A DNA stretch of 64,000 nt, from contig RIBJ01000031.1 in the NCBI GenBank assembly GCA_003762715.1, positions 62,001 through 126,000 on the forward strand, in the 5' to 3' direction. Below the pieces are notes generated by a model. That model did not search any database. It was given only the letters and a program-made list of their open reading frames with translations, and had not been told where the DNA came from. The stretch is from Muribaculaceae bacterium Isolate-104 (HZI) (lineage in GTDB: Bacteria; Bacteroidota; Bacteroidia; Bacteroidales; Muribaculaceae). Each line of letters opens with the position of its first letter. Position 1 is the stretch's first letter. Below, in pieces: positions 36,786 to 45,565 of this stretch. Position numbers and translations under genes: made by a program.

Positions 36786-38509
36786 TTCGAAGGGCTGATC
36801 TCCTTTATAAGCAGCTGCACTGCTCCGGTTGCCGCATGATGCTTGTTGTCTTCGATAGTGAAGCAGATGTCAAACGGCTTGCGCGAATGGATATGCTCAA
36901 ACTTGTCAGCCATATTGAATGCAATACCGTTCATGACCTTGCCCGAAGTGTCATCCACAAGCTCCAGCTTTATATGCTCAAGGGTTCGTCCCACAAGTTT
37001 GCTCGTGCCAAAATCCATCACATTTTTGGCGCAAAACACCGGTTTCTGGTTTCCGGGGCCGAACGGATTGAACTTTCTCAGAGTGTTTATAAACTCAGGC
37101 GTAATCTGTGAGAAATTTATAAAGGCGTCAATATCAAGCAGCGGAGTAAGCTGGGTCGGGAGTATATGATTCGCAACATACTCCTCGAACCGCCTGGTAA
37201 ACTCCGGTATATTCTCTTCTTTAAGCGACAGCCCCACCGCGTAGGTATGACCTCCGAAGTTTTCAAGCAGGTCACGGCTTGCCTCTACAGCCTTGTAGAT
37301 ATCAAACCCCTGCACGGAACGCGAGGAGCCGGTTGCCAGTCCGTTGTTCAGGGTCAGTACAACAGCAGGCTTGTAATAAAGCTCTGTAAGTCGTGATGCC
37401 ACTATGCCTATTATGCCGCGGTGCCAGTCCTTGTTGTATATGACAATGGACTTTTTCGCCGACACAGCTTCGCCTCGCGCGTCAAGAATGGCATTCGCCT
37501 CCTCGGTGATGCGCTTGTCGAGTTCCTTGCGGTCCTTGTTGTACTGGTCGATAGCCTTTGCCTTTTCAAAAGCCTCGCCGTTGTCTCTCGCAACAAGAAG
37601 CTCCACCGCCTCGCGACCGCTCTGCATCCTGCCCGAAGCGTTTATGCGCGGACCAATCTTGAATATGACATCCGAAATAGTTATCTCCTTGCCCGTCAGT
37701 CCGCATATTCTTATGATTGCCTTAAGCCCCATGTTAGGGCCCGTGTTGATGCGTTTCAGTCCGTGATATGCAAGAATACGGTTTTCATCAACCATAGGAA
37801 CAATGTCTGCCGCGATACTGACTGCCACAAGGTCAAGCATGCTTTCAAGATAGCCCTGGGGCAGCGAGTTGCTCATGGCAAACGCCTGCATGAACTTGTA
37901 GCCCACACCGCAACCGCTGAGATGGCTGCACGGATAGGTGCTGCCCTCCAGCTTCGGATTCAGTATAGCTGCCGCCGGCGGCAGCTCGTCATCCGGCACA
38001 TGATGGTCGCAGATTATGAAATCTATGCCCAGCGTCCGGGCATACTTTATTTCCTCGATTGCCTTTATGCCGCAATCAAGAATTATTACGAGCTGAACCC
38101 CTTGCGAAGCCGCATAGTCAATGCTGTGCTTCGATATTCCGTAGCCCTCGTCATCGCGGCTCGGAATATAGTACTCGACATTTGAGTAAAAATTCTGAAG
38201 ATACTTATACACCAGAGCTACTGCTGTGGTTCCATCCACATCATAGTCTCCGTACACCATTATGCGCTCCTTTGTGCCGAGGGCCTTGTTTAGACGCGCC
38301 ACCGCTTTGTCCATGCCGGGCATAAGGAAAGGGTCATACAAATCGCGTAGCGACGGATGAAAAAACCTCTCCGCATCATCTACAGACGTGATGCCGCGCT
38401 GCACAAGCAGCTCGCTGACAGGCGCACACGATGCGTAGCGCTTATCTAATTCGGTCTCTAATTTTTGCTCTTCTGTGGTAAGGGGTAAGTAATTCCATTT
38501 ACTTGTCAT
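36782..38509 (-). CDS. recJ: Single-stranded-DNA-specific exonuclease RecJ
   Basis: 575 residues. DHH-family motifs: YGDYDVDGTTAVALVY, ILDCGIKAIEEI and ICDHHVPDDELPPA; the DHHA1 part has NFGGHTYAVGLSL. It degrades single-stranded DNA 5' to 3', working with RecQ in the RecF pathway. In this operon recJ comes first and recQ overlaps it by 4 bases. The leader is long (about 185 bases from the predicted start) and contains GC-rich palindromes. Confidence 0.96.
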   Translation of the reverse strand: MTSKWNYLPLTTEEQKLETELDKRYASCAPVSELLVQRGITSVDDAERFFHPSLRDLYDPFLMPGMDKAVARLNKALGTKERIMVYGDYDVDGTTAVALVYKYLQNFYSNVEYYIPSRDDEGYGISKHSIDYAASQGVQLVIILDCGIKAIEEIKYARTLGIDFIICDHHVPDDELPPAAAILNPKLEGSTYPCSHLSGCGVGYKFMQAFAMSNSLPQGYLESMLDLVAVSIAADIVPMVDENRILAYHGLKRINTGPNMGLKAIIRICGLTGKEITISDVIFKIGPRINASGRMQSGREAVELLVARDNGEAFEKAKAIDQYNKDRKELDKRITEEANAILDARGEAVSAKKSIVIYNKDWHRGIIGIVASRLTELYYKPAVVLTLNNGLATGSSRSVQGFDIYKAVEASRDLLENFGGHTYAVGLSLKEENIPEFTRRFEEYVANHILPTQLTPLLDIDAFINFSQITPEFINTLRKFNPFGPGNQKPVFCAKNVMDFGTSKLVGRTLEHIKLELVDDTSGKVMNGIAFNMADKFEHIHSRKPFDICFTIEDNKHHAATGAVQLLIKEISPSK

Positions 38510-38535
38510 TTATGTTGTTTTTTTATTATCTGGTG

Positions 38536-38632
38536 GTCTCCGGTCAAATGCCGGACATCGAGGAGAAAAGATAACGGATATCAGCTATGCCAGAGATTAC
38601 AGGCTGGCGGCGTGCCGGCACAATGCCGGCGC
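38536..38632 (-). repeat. Two related GC-rich palindromes in the recJ leader
   Basis: On the plus strand, GCCGGCA-CAA-TGCCGGC (38615-38631) is a perfect 7-base-pair hairpin with a 3-base loop. TCCGG-TCAAATG-CCGGA (about 38539-38555) is a 5-base-pair hairpin. They share the core CAAATGCCGG/CAATGCCGGC, as if copies of one small palindromic unit. They would be transcribed in the recJ leader. Confidence 0.4.
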
Positions 38633-38700
38633 TGAATCCACAAACCACGCAAAGACAAGTATCAAATATTTTTTTTGAGCAGTCTCCGCCTATGGTATCG

Positions 38701-38731
38701 CAAAAGTAAATAAAGAATCGCAATACCACAA
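38701..38731 (-). promoter_or_regulatory. Bacteroidota-type promoter for recJ-recQ
   Basis: On the minus strand: TTG (38729-38731), 20 bases, TACTTTTG (38701-38708). A full match to the pattern; transcription would begin near 38694. Confidence 0.6.
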
Positions 38732-38757
38732 GGTTGTTAAGGTTATTTAGGAGTAGC

Positions 38758-39858
38758 CTAATTCTCCCTCACAATATGAACATCCATCTGAGGATACGGG
38801 AAAGACACACCGCTTTCCGGCAATTCGGCGTAAATGCGCTCTATAACGTCAAAATACACAGCCCAGTAATCCCCGGTGCGCACCCAGGCTCTGACCGAAA
38901 GGTTGACACTGCTGTCCGCAAGTTCGGAAATATACACAGCGGGGTCGGTGATAGGCTGGGAAGCGAGCGATTTCAAAGCCGCCTCGCGCATAGCCTGACG
39001 CTCAATCTTACGCTTTTTGTTCTTCATTATCATCCGGTTGAGCCATCCGCCATGAACCGGTTGAGCCGGTTCCTCGTCAGACACCTCGTCTTTAACAGCT
39101 TCAGTAGCCTCGGCATCCGTTTTCGCGCCATCAACATTTCCGGGTCTCACTATCCCGTCAGTAGAGTCCAGAATACTTAGAATAGCCGCACGCGCCGTCT
39201 TGAAGTCATCACCGTACGAAATACCGACATCCCACTGCACACGCCTATAGTCCTGCTTGGACCAGTTGTTTATACTGCCGGTGCTCAGCGAGCCGTTTGG
39301 CAAGAGGATAGTCTTGTTGTCGGCGGTACATATTACCGTTGAAAAAATCTGTATTTCTGTCACCGTACCTGCAAACCCCTGAGCCTCGATATAGTCTCCG
39401 ACCTTGTACGGTTTCAGGAGCAGAATCAGCACTCCTCCCGCGAAATTCTGGAGCGTGCCGCTCAACGCCATACCGATAGCCACGCCAACCGAAGCGAATA
39501 TCGCGATAAAAGAGCTTGTGTTGATGCCGAGAATACCGATAACTGTCACTATCAGTATGAAATACAGCAGTATCTTTATGAGACTCAACACAAAAGTGCT
39601 CAGCGACTTATCCACATTGCGCCGGTGCAACACGGTAGCCGTCAGCTGGAAAATTTTCTTTATGACAAACTTGCCGGCATAGAAAACCAGAATGGCGATT
39701 GCCAGATGTATGGCAAACTCCACAAGGTCATTGACAAGGCGACTCATCAAATCGTCAAACGACATATTTTTCAGAGCCTTGAGCTCTTCCGCAGGCGCGG
39801 AGGCTATAGAGTCCGTCCCCAGCCCGGGAACAGGAATCTGAAACAGGGGTATTCTCAT
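38758..39858 (-). CDS. MscS-type mechanosensitive channel with inserted acidic segment
   Basis: 366 residues. Transmembrane helices lie near 43-62, 88-112 and 115-147; the last is the Gly/Ala-rich pore helix ASVGVAIGMALSGTLQNFAGG, then the beta domain (YKVGDYIEAQGFAGTVTEIQ, PNGSLSTGSINNWSKQD). Within the cytoplasmic part, residues about 234-296 form an insertion: acidic and disordered-looking (AKTDAEATEAVKDEVSDEE), then strongly basic (MIMKNKKRKIERQAM). Standard MscS has no such block. The channel releases solutes on osmotic downshock. It begins five bases after the C11 peptidase gene. Confidence 0.9.
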   Translation of the reverse strand: MRIPLFQIPVPGLGTDSIASAPAEELKALKNMSFDDLMSRLVNDLVEFAIHLAIAILVFYAGKFVIKKIFQLTATVLHRRNVDKSLSTFVLSLIKILLYFILIVTVIGILGINTSSFIAIFASVGVAIGMALSGTLQNFAGGVLILLLKPYKVGDYIEAQGFAGTVTEIQIFSTVICTADNKTILLPNGSLSTGSINNWSKQDYRRVQWDVGISYGDDFKTARAAILSILDSTDGIVRPGNVDGAKTDAEATEAVKDEVSDEEPAQPVHGGWLNRMIMKNKKRKIERQAMREAALKSLASQPITDPAVYISELADSSVNLSVRAWVRTGDYWAVYFDVIERIYAELPESGVSFPYPQMDVHIVREN

Positions 39859-39863
39859 AAAGG

Positions 39864-41129
39864 TCAGAACGCTTTGCCTGACACCGGCACGGAACTGGGA
39901 TTAAAGTCCACGGAACCGTCTCCCGAGCCGCCGCCGGTGCTCGGGCGGTAATCAAATGAAGGATTATAACTTACAACATCCTTCCACCAGCTTTGGTTGT
40001 AATACGCGCCGACATAAACATCGCCGGTCGAATTGACCACATGACAGCCCAGACCCGTAAACTCGCTCATATCAAGGCCATAACACACGGGAGTAGCGCC
40101 ATAGTATGTCACAACCTTTTTATAGACGTCATTCCACGCAGCCTTCAGGTCATCGTCTATACCAAGGGAGTTTATGTAATGACCCATATCATAAGTATGG
40201 GAGTTTGTGCCGCCGGTGCGACGGAACAAAGGCACTCCCACATAGCTGTAACCTGCTATCGCGCCGGTTTCGTTGACCGAACGGGTCACCTCTGCAAACT
40301 CATCCATGGCAGAGGTATTTATTACCGATATGCTGCATGAATTGTTTGTGGCGGTCAAATCATTAAGGTAATAGTTAAGAGTGTTTTTAGCTACCGTTTC
40401 CGCTGTAGCGTCATCCGCAAACATAGCCGGTATATTGACCTCATAAGGCATTCCCTCAATAGGCAGCTCGGTCGGCGATGCCACAATCTCCTTCGCCGCA
40501 TTGCGCAGCTCATACATCACTTCGGCGCAGCCCATAAAGCAACAGTCGAAATAAATGACATCGTAGAAGCGGTTGTCACCAAGTACAGACGCAAGCGTGG
40601 TAATGTTCATCTCATACGCCTCCGGGTGCACATCCTTACCAAACGACTGTGTGACAGGCGCCCCGGCAGCCGAACGCGAGTCGGCTGTCTCAATCCAGCC
40701 GGTGCCGTGGCTCCACAGCACAAGCCAGTTTTTAGGTGCCGGCGCCTCTTTGGCGGCATCGTCAAGCACACCTCTCATGAAATCAGGGTCGAGACACGAC
40801 ACATCTTCCGTATATGTCTTCAATATCTGAACACCCTCTTCTGTTATTTCGAGCAACCGGGGTGACTCTTCCACCTCATAAGGGTCATAAAACACAAGAA
40901 GACGTCCGCCGTTAAGACCGCCGTTGTTCACAGCCTTCTGCATCTGAGAAAGATTACGCGAGTCTACCATAACCCCGTAGCCTCCGAGGTTATTGTCCGC
41001 CACCATATACACAAGCACCGTACATTTGGGTTCCGGTGCCACCGGCTCCTCTTTCTCGGAGCATGAGGCGAAAGTCATGCAGACTCCCGCACACAAAGTC
41101 GCAATATAACCGAATATACTTCTTTTCAT
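39864..41129 (-). CDS. Clostripain-like (C11) cysteine peptidase lipoprotein
   Basis: 421 residues. A lipoprotein signal ends in FASC (Cys23) followed by a charged SEKEEP stretch typical of surface lipoproteins. The C11 catalytic pair is visible: His141 in LWSHGTGW and Cys197 in YFDCCFMG. Clostripain-family enzymes cut after Arg or Lys and mature by self-cleavage; whether this one does is not shown. A Gly/Ser-rich tail (STGGGSGDGS) is near the end. It is transcribed with the MscS gene. Confidence 0.88.
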   Translation of the reverse strand: MKRSIFGYIATLCAGVCMTFASCSEKEEPVAPEPKCTVLVYMVADNNLGGYGVMVDSRNLSQMQKAVNNGGLNGGRLLVFYDPYEVEESPRLLEITEEGVQILKTYTEDVSCLDPDFMRGVLDDAAKEAPAPKNWLVLWSHGTGWIETADSRSAAGAPVTQSFGKDVHPEAYEMNITTLASVLGDNRFYDVIYFDCCFMGCAEVMYELRNAAKEIVASPTELPIEGMPYEVNIPAMFADDATAETVAKNTLNYYLNDLTATNNSCSISVINTSAMDEFAEVTRSVNETGAIAGYSYVGVPLFRRTGGTNSHTYDMGHYINSLGIDDDLKAAWNDVYKKVVTYYGATPVCYGLDMSEFTGLGCHVVNSTGDVYVGAYYNQSWWKDVVSYNPSFDYRPSTGGGSGDGSVDFNPSSVPVSGKAF

Positions 41130-41136
41130 AATGATG

Positions 41137-41144
41137 CAAAATTA
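41137..41144 (-). promoter_or_regulatory. Candidate -7 promoter element for the C11 peptidase-mscS operon
   Basis: TAATTTTG on the minus strand, 8 bases before the ATG at 41129. No good -33 box at the expected distance. Confidence 0.35.
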
Positions 41145-41271
41145 CAATTTTTTCAACAATTGCAGCCACACACACACTTTTTTTAAACAATTTACAGCGT
41201 TTATTCCCCTTAAATCACCCTTTATATTAAAAAAAAATCCTTAAACACGACATTCTTTTCATTATTTATTT

Positions 41272-41279
41272 TAACTTTG
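41272..41279 (+). promoter_or_regulatory. Candidate -7 promoter element for the ROK kinase gene
   Basis: TAACTTTG in a very A/T-rich region, 40 bases before the ATG at 41319. The -33 region lacks TTG. Confidence 0.4.
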
Positions 41280-41318
41280 CGACAATAAACATCTAACATC
41301 TAACAAATCCTTAAACTA

Positions 41319-42341
41319 ATGGTAAACAGCAAGCCTTATGTTATAGGCATTGACATGGGCGGTACCAACACTGTTTTCGGTATCGTCGACGCCCGTGGGG
41401 TAGTCCTCACCAGCGACTCCATCAAAACCCGCAAGCACGCTAACATCACCGACTATATCGATGAGCTGTACACCGAGACCATGCGGCTCATAAAAGCAAT
41501 CGGAGCCGAAGACAAAATCTACGGAATAGGCGTAGGGGCTCCCAATGCAAACTACTTCACCGGAATGATTGAGGACGGAGTGAACCTGCCTTGGCCCACA
41601 CCGGTGCCTTTCGCACAGCTCCTCAGCGAAAAATTCGGCATCCCTGTGGCAATAACCAATGACGCCAACGCAGCTGCCATCGGCGAAATGACATACGGAG
41701 CCGCACGCGGCATCAAAGACTTCATCATGATTACCCTCGGCACCGGTGTCGGCAGCGGCATAGTCATTAACGGTCAGCTCGTGTACGGTCACGACGGCTT
41801 CGCCGGTGAGCTCGGCCATGTGATTGTAAAGCGCAACAACGGTCGCCTTTGCGGCTGCGGAAGAGCCGGATGCCTCGAAACATACTGCTCTGCCACCGGT
41901 GTCAGCCGCACAGCCCGCGAATTTCTTGAAATACGCACCGAGCCGTCCACACTCCGCGACATCCCCGTTGAAGCGATAACTTCAAAAGATGTCTACGACG
42001 CAGCAATGGCAGGCGACAAAATAGCAAAGGACATCTTCGAATATACCGGCGAAATTCTCGGAGAAGCTCTCGCTGACTTTACTGCATTCTCCTCTCCCGA
42101 AGCATTCGTTCTGTTCGGCGGTCTTGCCAAAGCCGGCGAACTGATAATGCGCCCCCTCGTAAACGCCATGGAGAAAAACATGCTGAGCATATACAAAGGC
42201 AAAGTAAAAGTGCTGCTGTCCGAACTCAAGGAAGCAGACGCCGCCGTTCTTGGAGCAAGCGCGCTCGGATGGGAGGCAAAACCGCCTACTACAACCCTGG
42301 CATCGCCGGCAACCACAGCCCCGGTCGCACCTCAGGCATAA
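41319..42341 (+). CDS. ROK family sugar kinase (glucokinase-like)
   Basis: 340 residues. The ATP-binding motif IGIDMGGTNTVFGIVD (7-22) and the ROK signature with a zinc site (GELGHVIVKRNNGRLCGCGRAGCLETY) are clear. Glucokinase is the most common activity for this single-domain, non-DNA-binding type. The N-terminus lacks a winged helix, so it is not a repressor. The last 25 residues (PPTTTLASPATTAPVAPQA) are a low-complexity Pro/Thr/Ala tail not part of the fold. It is a single-gene unit with a strong terminator. Confidence 0.88.
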   Translation: MVNSKPYVIGIDMGGTNTVFGIVDARGVVLTSDSIKTRKHANITDYIDELYTETMRLIKAIGAEDKIYGIGVGAPNANYFTGMIEDGVNLPWPTPVPFAQLLSEKFGIPVAITNDANAAAIGEMTYGAARGIKDFIMITLGTGVGSGIVINGQLVYGHDGFAGELGHVIVKRNNGRLCGCGRAGCLETYCSATGVSRTAREFLEIRTEPSTLRDIPVEAITSKDVYDAAMAGDKIAKDIFEYTGEILGEALADFTAFSSPEAFVLFGGLAKAGELIMRPLVNAMEKNMLSIYKGKVKVLLSELKEADAAVLGASALGWEAKPPTTTLASPATTAPVAPQA

Positions 42342-42361
42342 ACATCAACAAAGACACTCCC

Positions 42362-42398
42362 GGAGCCTTGCACCACCCGCAAGGCTCCTTATTTTTAT
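42362..42398 (+). terminator. Rho-independent terminator after the ROK kinase gene
   Basis: Perfect 10-base-pair stem GGAGCCTTGC / GCAAGGCTCC with a 7-base loop, then TTATTTTTAT. Confidence 0.9.
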
Positions 42399-42441
42399 AT
42401 GCCTGCCACCATTATTCATCCCTGCATCTTTTGCAGCACAG

Positions 42442-42474
42442 TTGCCGCCGTTCAATCATTTTTAATTACTTTTG
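42442..42474 (+). promoter_or_regulatory. Promoter for gltX
   Basis: TTG (42442-42444), 22 bases, TACTTTTG (42467-42474). The spacer is two bases longer than usual. Transcription would begin near 42480, leaving a leader of only about 13 bases before the ATG at 42493. Confidence 0.5.
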
Positions 42475-42492
42475 CAGCATAATTTTGAAATT

Positions 42493-44034
42493 ATGGCTCA
42501 GCAACGTAAAGTTAGGGTTAGATTCGCGCCGTCGCCCACCGGCCCGCTCCACATAGGTGGAGTGCGTACAGCTCTGTTCAACTACCTGTTTGCCCGCCAG
42601 AACGGCGGTGAAATGATTTTAAGAATCGAAGACACCGATTCCCAGCGATTTGTCCCCGGAGCGGAAGACTATATAAACGAAGCCCTCGCATGGCTCGGCA
42701 TCAAATTCGATGAAGGAGTGCGCGAAGGCGGTCCCAACGGACCCTACCGCCAAAGCGAACGCCGCGACATCTACGCGAAATACGTCAGCCAGCTACTTGA
42801 TGCCGAAAAAGCGTACATAGCTTTCGACACCCCTGCAGAACTCGAAGCCGCACGCGCCGCCACACCGAACTTCCAGTACGACGCAACCACCTGCATGTCC
42901 ATGCGCAACTCCCTGTCCATGAGTGCCGAGCAAGTGAAAGAGCTGCTCGACGCGGGCACACCCTATGTTGTGCGCTTCAAGGTAGAACCCGGACGAATGG
43001 TCAATGTAAACGACCTCATAAGAGGCACCGTGACAATAAACTCATCCGTGCTCGACGACAAAGTGCTTTACAAAAGCGCTGACAACCTGCCCACATACCA
43101 CCTCGCCAACATTGTAGACGACCACCTCATGGACATTTCTCATGTAATACGCGGTGAAGAATGGCTGCCCTCTGCCCCGCTGCATGTACTCCTCTACGAG
43201 GCTTTCGGCTGGAACGACACAGCTCCTGAATTCGTTCATCTGCCGCTTCTGTTAAAGCCCGACGGCAAAGGCAAGCTCAGCAAGCGCGACGGCGACCGAC
43301 TCGGATTCCCCGTATTCCCCCTCGAATGGCACGACCCCGCGTCTGGAGCCGTTTCTGCGGGATACAGAGAAAGCGGATACCTGCCCGAAGCCGTTGTCAA
43401 CTTCCTCGCCCTGCTCGGCTGGAACCCCGGCGACGACAAGGAAATCATGGACATGAACGAACTCATAGCCCGATTCTCTTTCGACCACTGCTCAAAAAGC
43501 GGCGCAAAATTCGACTTTGAGAAAGGCAAATGGTTCAACCACAAATACCTTCAGGAAAAATCAGATGCTGAGCTCGCAAAGCTCTTCAAACCCATTCTTG
43601 AAGCAAACGGCATAGACACTGCAGCATTCAGCGACAACTACATTGAAAAAGCTGTCGGCATGGTCAAAGGACGCATAAACTTTGTAAGCGACCTCTGGAC
43701 CAACGCCGCATTCTTCTTCCGCGACCCGGAGACTTACGACCCGAAAGCCGTAAAAAAACGCTGGAGCGAAGAAATGCCCCGCATAATGGCTGAACTCACT
43801 GAACAACTCCGCGCGCTGAAATCATGGAAAAGCGCCGATGCCGAAGCCGACATCCTTGCATGGATTGCCGACAAAGGCTACCACCTCGGAAATGTCATGA
43901 ACGCATTCCGTCTGTGCGTAGTAGGCGAATGCAAGGGTCCCCACATGTTCGACATCACAGAGCTGATGGGCGCTGAAAAAACCATATCCCGAATTGAAAA
44001 AGGAATACGGGAAATCAAGTTGCCCGAAGCCTGA
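42493..44034 (+). CDS. gltX: Glutamate--tRNA ligase
   Basis: 513 residues from the ATG at 42493. An in-frame TTG at 42472 lies within the promoter and is rejected. The class I signature is [17 protein letters not shown] (HIGH-type as HIGG), and the KMSKS loop is KLSKRDGDR. The length and the C-terminal anticodon-binding helical domain are normal. It charges tRNA-Glu. It is a single-gene unit between two strong terminators. Confidence 0.97.
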   Translation: MAQQRKVRVRFAPSPTGPLHIGGVRTALFNYLFARQNGGEMILRIEDTDSQRFVPGAEDYINEALAWLGIKFDEGVREGGPNGPYRQSERRDIYAKYVSQLLDAEKAYIAFDTPAELEAARAATPNFQYDATTCMSMRNSLSMSAEQVKELLDAGTPYVVRFKVEPGRMVNVNDLIRGTVTINSSVLDDKVLYKSADNLPTYHLANIVDDHLMDISHVIRGEEWLPSAPLHVLLYEAFGWNDTAPEFVHLPLLLKPDGKGKLSKRDGDRLGFPVFPLEWHDPASGAVSAGYRESGYLPEAVVNFLALLGWNPGDDKEIMDMNELIARFSFDHCSKSGAKFDFEKGKWFNHKYLQEKSDAELAKLFKPILEANGIDTAAFSDNYIEKAVGMVKGRINFVSDLWTNAAFFFRDPETYDPKAVKKRWSEEMPRIMAELTEQLRALKSWKSADAEADILAWIADKGYHLGNVMNAFRLCVVGECKGPHMFDITELMGAEKTISRIEKGIREIKLPEA

Positions 44035-44062
44035 CGCGCACCACGGTTCATAAAAAAAACAG

Positions 44063-44100
44063 ACTGCCTGAAAACAATATTTTCAGGCAGTTATTTTTTT
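44063..44100. terminator. Bidirectional terminator between gltX and the DUF3298 gene
   Basis: Perfect 12-base-pair stem ACTGCCTGAAAA / TTTTCAGGCAGT with loop CAATA, flanked by an A-run on the left and T-run on the right. It can stop transcription from both convergent genes. Confidence 0.92.
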
Positions 44101-44115
44101 ACGCCGTCCCCGGCA

Positions 44116-44967
44116 TCAATCCTCTAAAAGCAACCTGCCAAGAGGGCTGAGAGCATCTCTTACACTCTCCGGAGACACCCGTATATTCACCGCTCCCATT
44201 GAATAAGGCGCTACATCGTACCGGTTGAAATGAAACAATATAGCCCCGTTGTCAATGCTGACCGACGACGGCACAGACACTGCATCTTCAAAAAATCCCG
44301 CCTCGGTAAGCTCGCCACGGGCTACCCCGTACTGCGCTGCCGCCGCCTCATTCAATGCAGAATACACTATCGGCATCCTGTCGGCACTAAACAGATTGTC
44401 ATTGCTCAGCACCTCATGCTGCTCAAAAGCGTATGTGATAGCCCGCGTATATGTGTTTGGATGCGCGCCACCTAAATATGTCATATCAACAATCTCATAA
44501 GTAACAGTCTTTGAGGTCATCTCTCCGCGGCGCACATCCACCGCCCGGAAATACCCGTACACCGGGTCTACCCCCTCCGGCAGCGCCACACTCCCTTTGA
44601 CAATACCAAGGTCGTAGCTGTCTGTTTCGGAAATGAAGCTATCCACAACCGCCTTTATGCCACGACTTCCACGCGCGTTGAAAGCCGCTTCCAGAAGCGC
44701 CGCCTGCAGCGGCTTTATATCCGCATCTCCAATCAGCAGAGGCCATTCTACATTAGTCCTTATTGTAAGCACGCACGAATCCAAGCCGTTAAAGCCTCCG
44801 TATCTCGCCTGACTCTCAATATACTCCCCTTCGATTTTCATTCCTACATACTGCGCGCCGTCATTATCCGACGCGCCCTTCGGCCTGCCCGCGCAGCCTA
44901 CGGCTATCATAGCCGCAGCCGCACCGACCGCCGCCACTATATTATTAAATAAGGTGTGGTGCTTCAT
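44116..44967 (-). CDS. DUF3298/RsiV-like lipoprotein
   Basis: 283 residues from the ATG at 44967; a 19-residue extension upstream is not part of the signal. The N-terminus MKHHTLFNNIVAAVGAAAAMIAVGC has a lipobox (AVGC). The body matches the DUF4163-DUF3298 pair: SETDSYDLG..., then VTYEIVDMTYLGGAHPNTYTRAITYAF. In Bacillus this module is the extracellytoplasmic part of anti-sigma factor RsiV, which binds lysozyme; here there is no cytoplasmic anti-sigma part and no adjacent sigma gene, so the function is unknown. Confidence 0.75.
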   Translation of the reverse strand: MKHHTLFNNIVAAVGAAAAMIAVGCAGRPKGASDNDGAQYVGMKIEGEYIESQARYGGFNGLDSCVLTIRTNVEWPLLIGDADIKPLQAALLEAAFNARGSRGIKAVVDSFISETDSYDLGIVKGSVALPEGVDPVYGYFRAVDVRRGEMTSKTVTYEIVDMTYLGGAHPNTYTRAITYAFEQHEVLSNDNLFSADRMPIVYSALNEAAAAQYGVARGELTEAGFFEDAVSVPSSVSIDNGAILFHFNRYDVAPYSMGAVNIRVSPESVRDALSPLGRLLLED

Positions 44968-45026
44968 TCTGCTGAATTTCTTATTATATGTAAATCTACG
45001 GACTGCCCATAAAAAGGCAACCAATG

Positions 45027-45055
45027 CAAAAATACAACAAAAACACCTCGCTCAA
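45027..45055 (-). promoter_or_regulatory. Promoter for the DUF3298 lipoprotein gene
   Basis: On the minus strand: TTG (45053-45055), 18 bases, TATTTTTG (45027-45034), about 60 bases before the ATG. Spacing is one or two bases short. Confidence 0.45.
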
Positions 45056-45161
45056 GTTCATTTTTGCTCACAAATCGCCATTTTTTCTGCCAAAAATCAC
45101 AAAAAATCCTATTGGGGCTGTCTTTGCCTGCCAAAAATTTTTAAAATCGAACAAAAATAGC

Positions 45162-45169
45162 TTACTTTG
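45162..45169 (+). promoter_or_regulatory. Candidate -7 promoter element for acpP-fabF
   Basis: TTACTTTG followed by CACC, about 40 bases before the acpP ATG; one mismatch to TAnnTTTG. The upstream area is T/A-rich without a TTG at 20 bases. Confidence 0.4.
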
Positions 45170-45207
45170 CACCGCAAAATGAATTTACTAATCAAAAAAG
45201 CAAAATC

Positions 45208-45453
45208 ATGTCACAAGAAACTGCAAACCGCGTAAAAGCTATCATCGTTGACAAGCTTGGTGTTGATGAAAACGAAGTTACTGAAACAGCAAACTTCACA
45301 CAGGATCTCGGCGCAGACAGCCTTGACACCGTTGAACTCATCATGGAATTCGAAAAAGAATTCAACATCACCATCCCCGACGACAAAGCTCAGAGCATCG
45401 CTACTGTAGCCGACGCTATCGCTTTCATTGAAGCTGCTGAGGCTGGCAAGTAA
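45208..45453 (+). CDS. acpP: Acyl carrier protein
   Basis: 81 residues, very acidic, with the phosphopantetheine attachment motif [10 protein letters not shown] (Ser38). It carries growing fatty acyl chains. fabF follows after 112 bases on the same strand without a recognisable terminator, the usual Bacteroidota acpP-fabF pair. The start ATG is preceded by an A-rich stretch, common for highly expressed Bacteroidota genes. Confidence 0.98.
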   Translation: MSQETANRVKAIIVDKLGVDENEVTETANFTQDLGADSLDTVELIMEFEKEFNITIPDDKAQSIATVADAIAFIEAAEAGK

Positions 45454-45565
45454 TCAAGCCATCTCCGCTCGGCATTCCTATCCTTCTGTTTTTTTACTAA
45501 GGTGCGGAGTGTCGGCTTCCTTTTGACTAACCCCACAATCTATCTATTCACCTCTACACATCAGA

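Noticed and set aside
38544-38729. A 61-codon minus-strand reading frame before recJ
   Set aside because: It would begin inside the predicted recJ promoter, upstream of its transcription start, and shows no family features; its Cys-rich sequence looks like chance.
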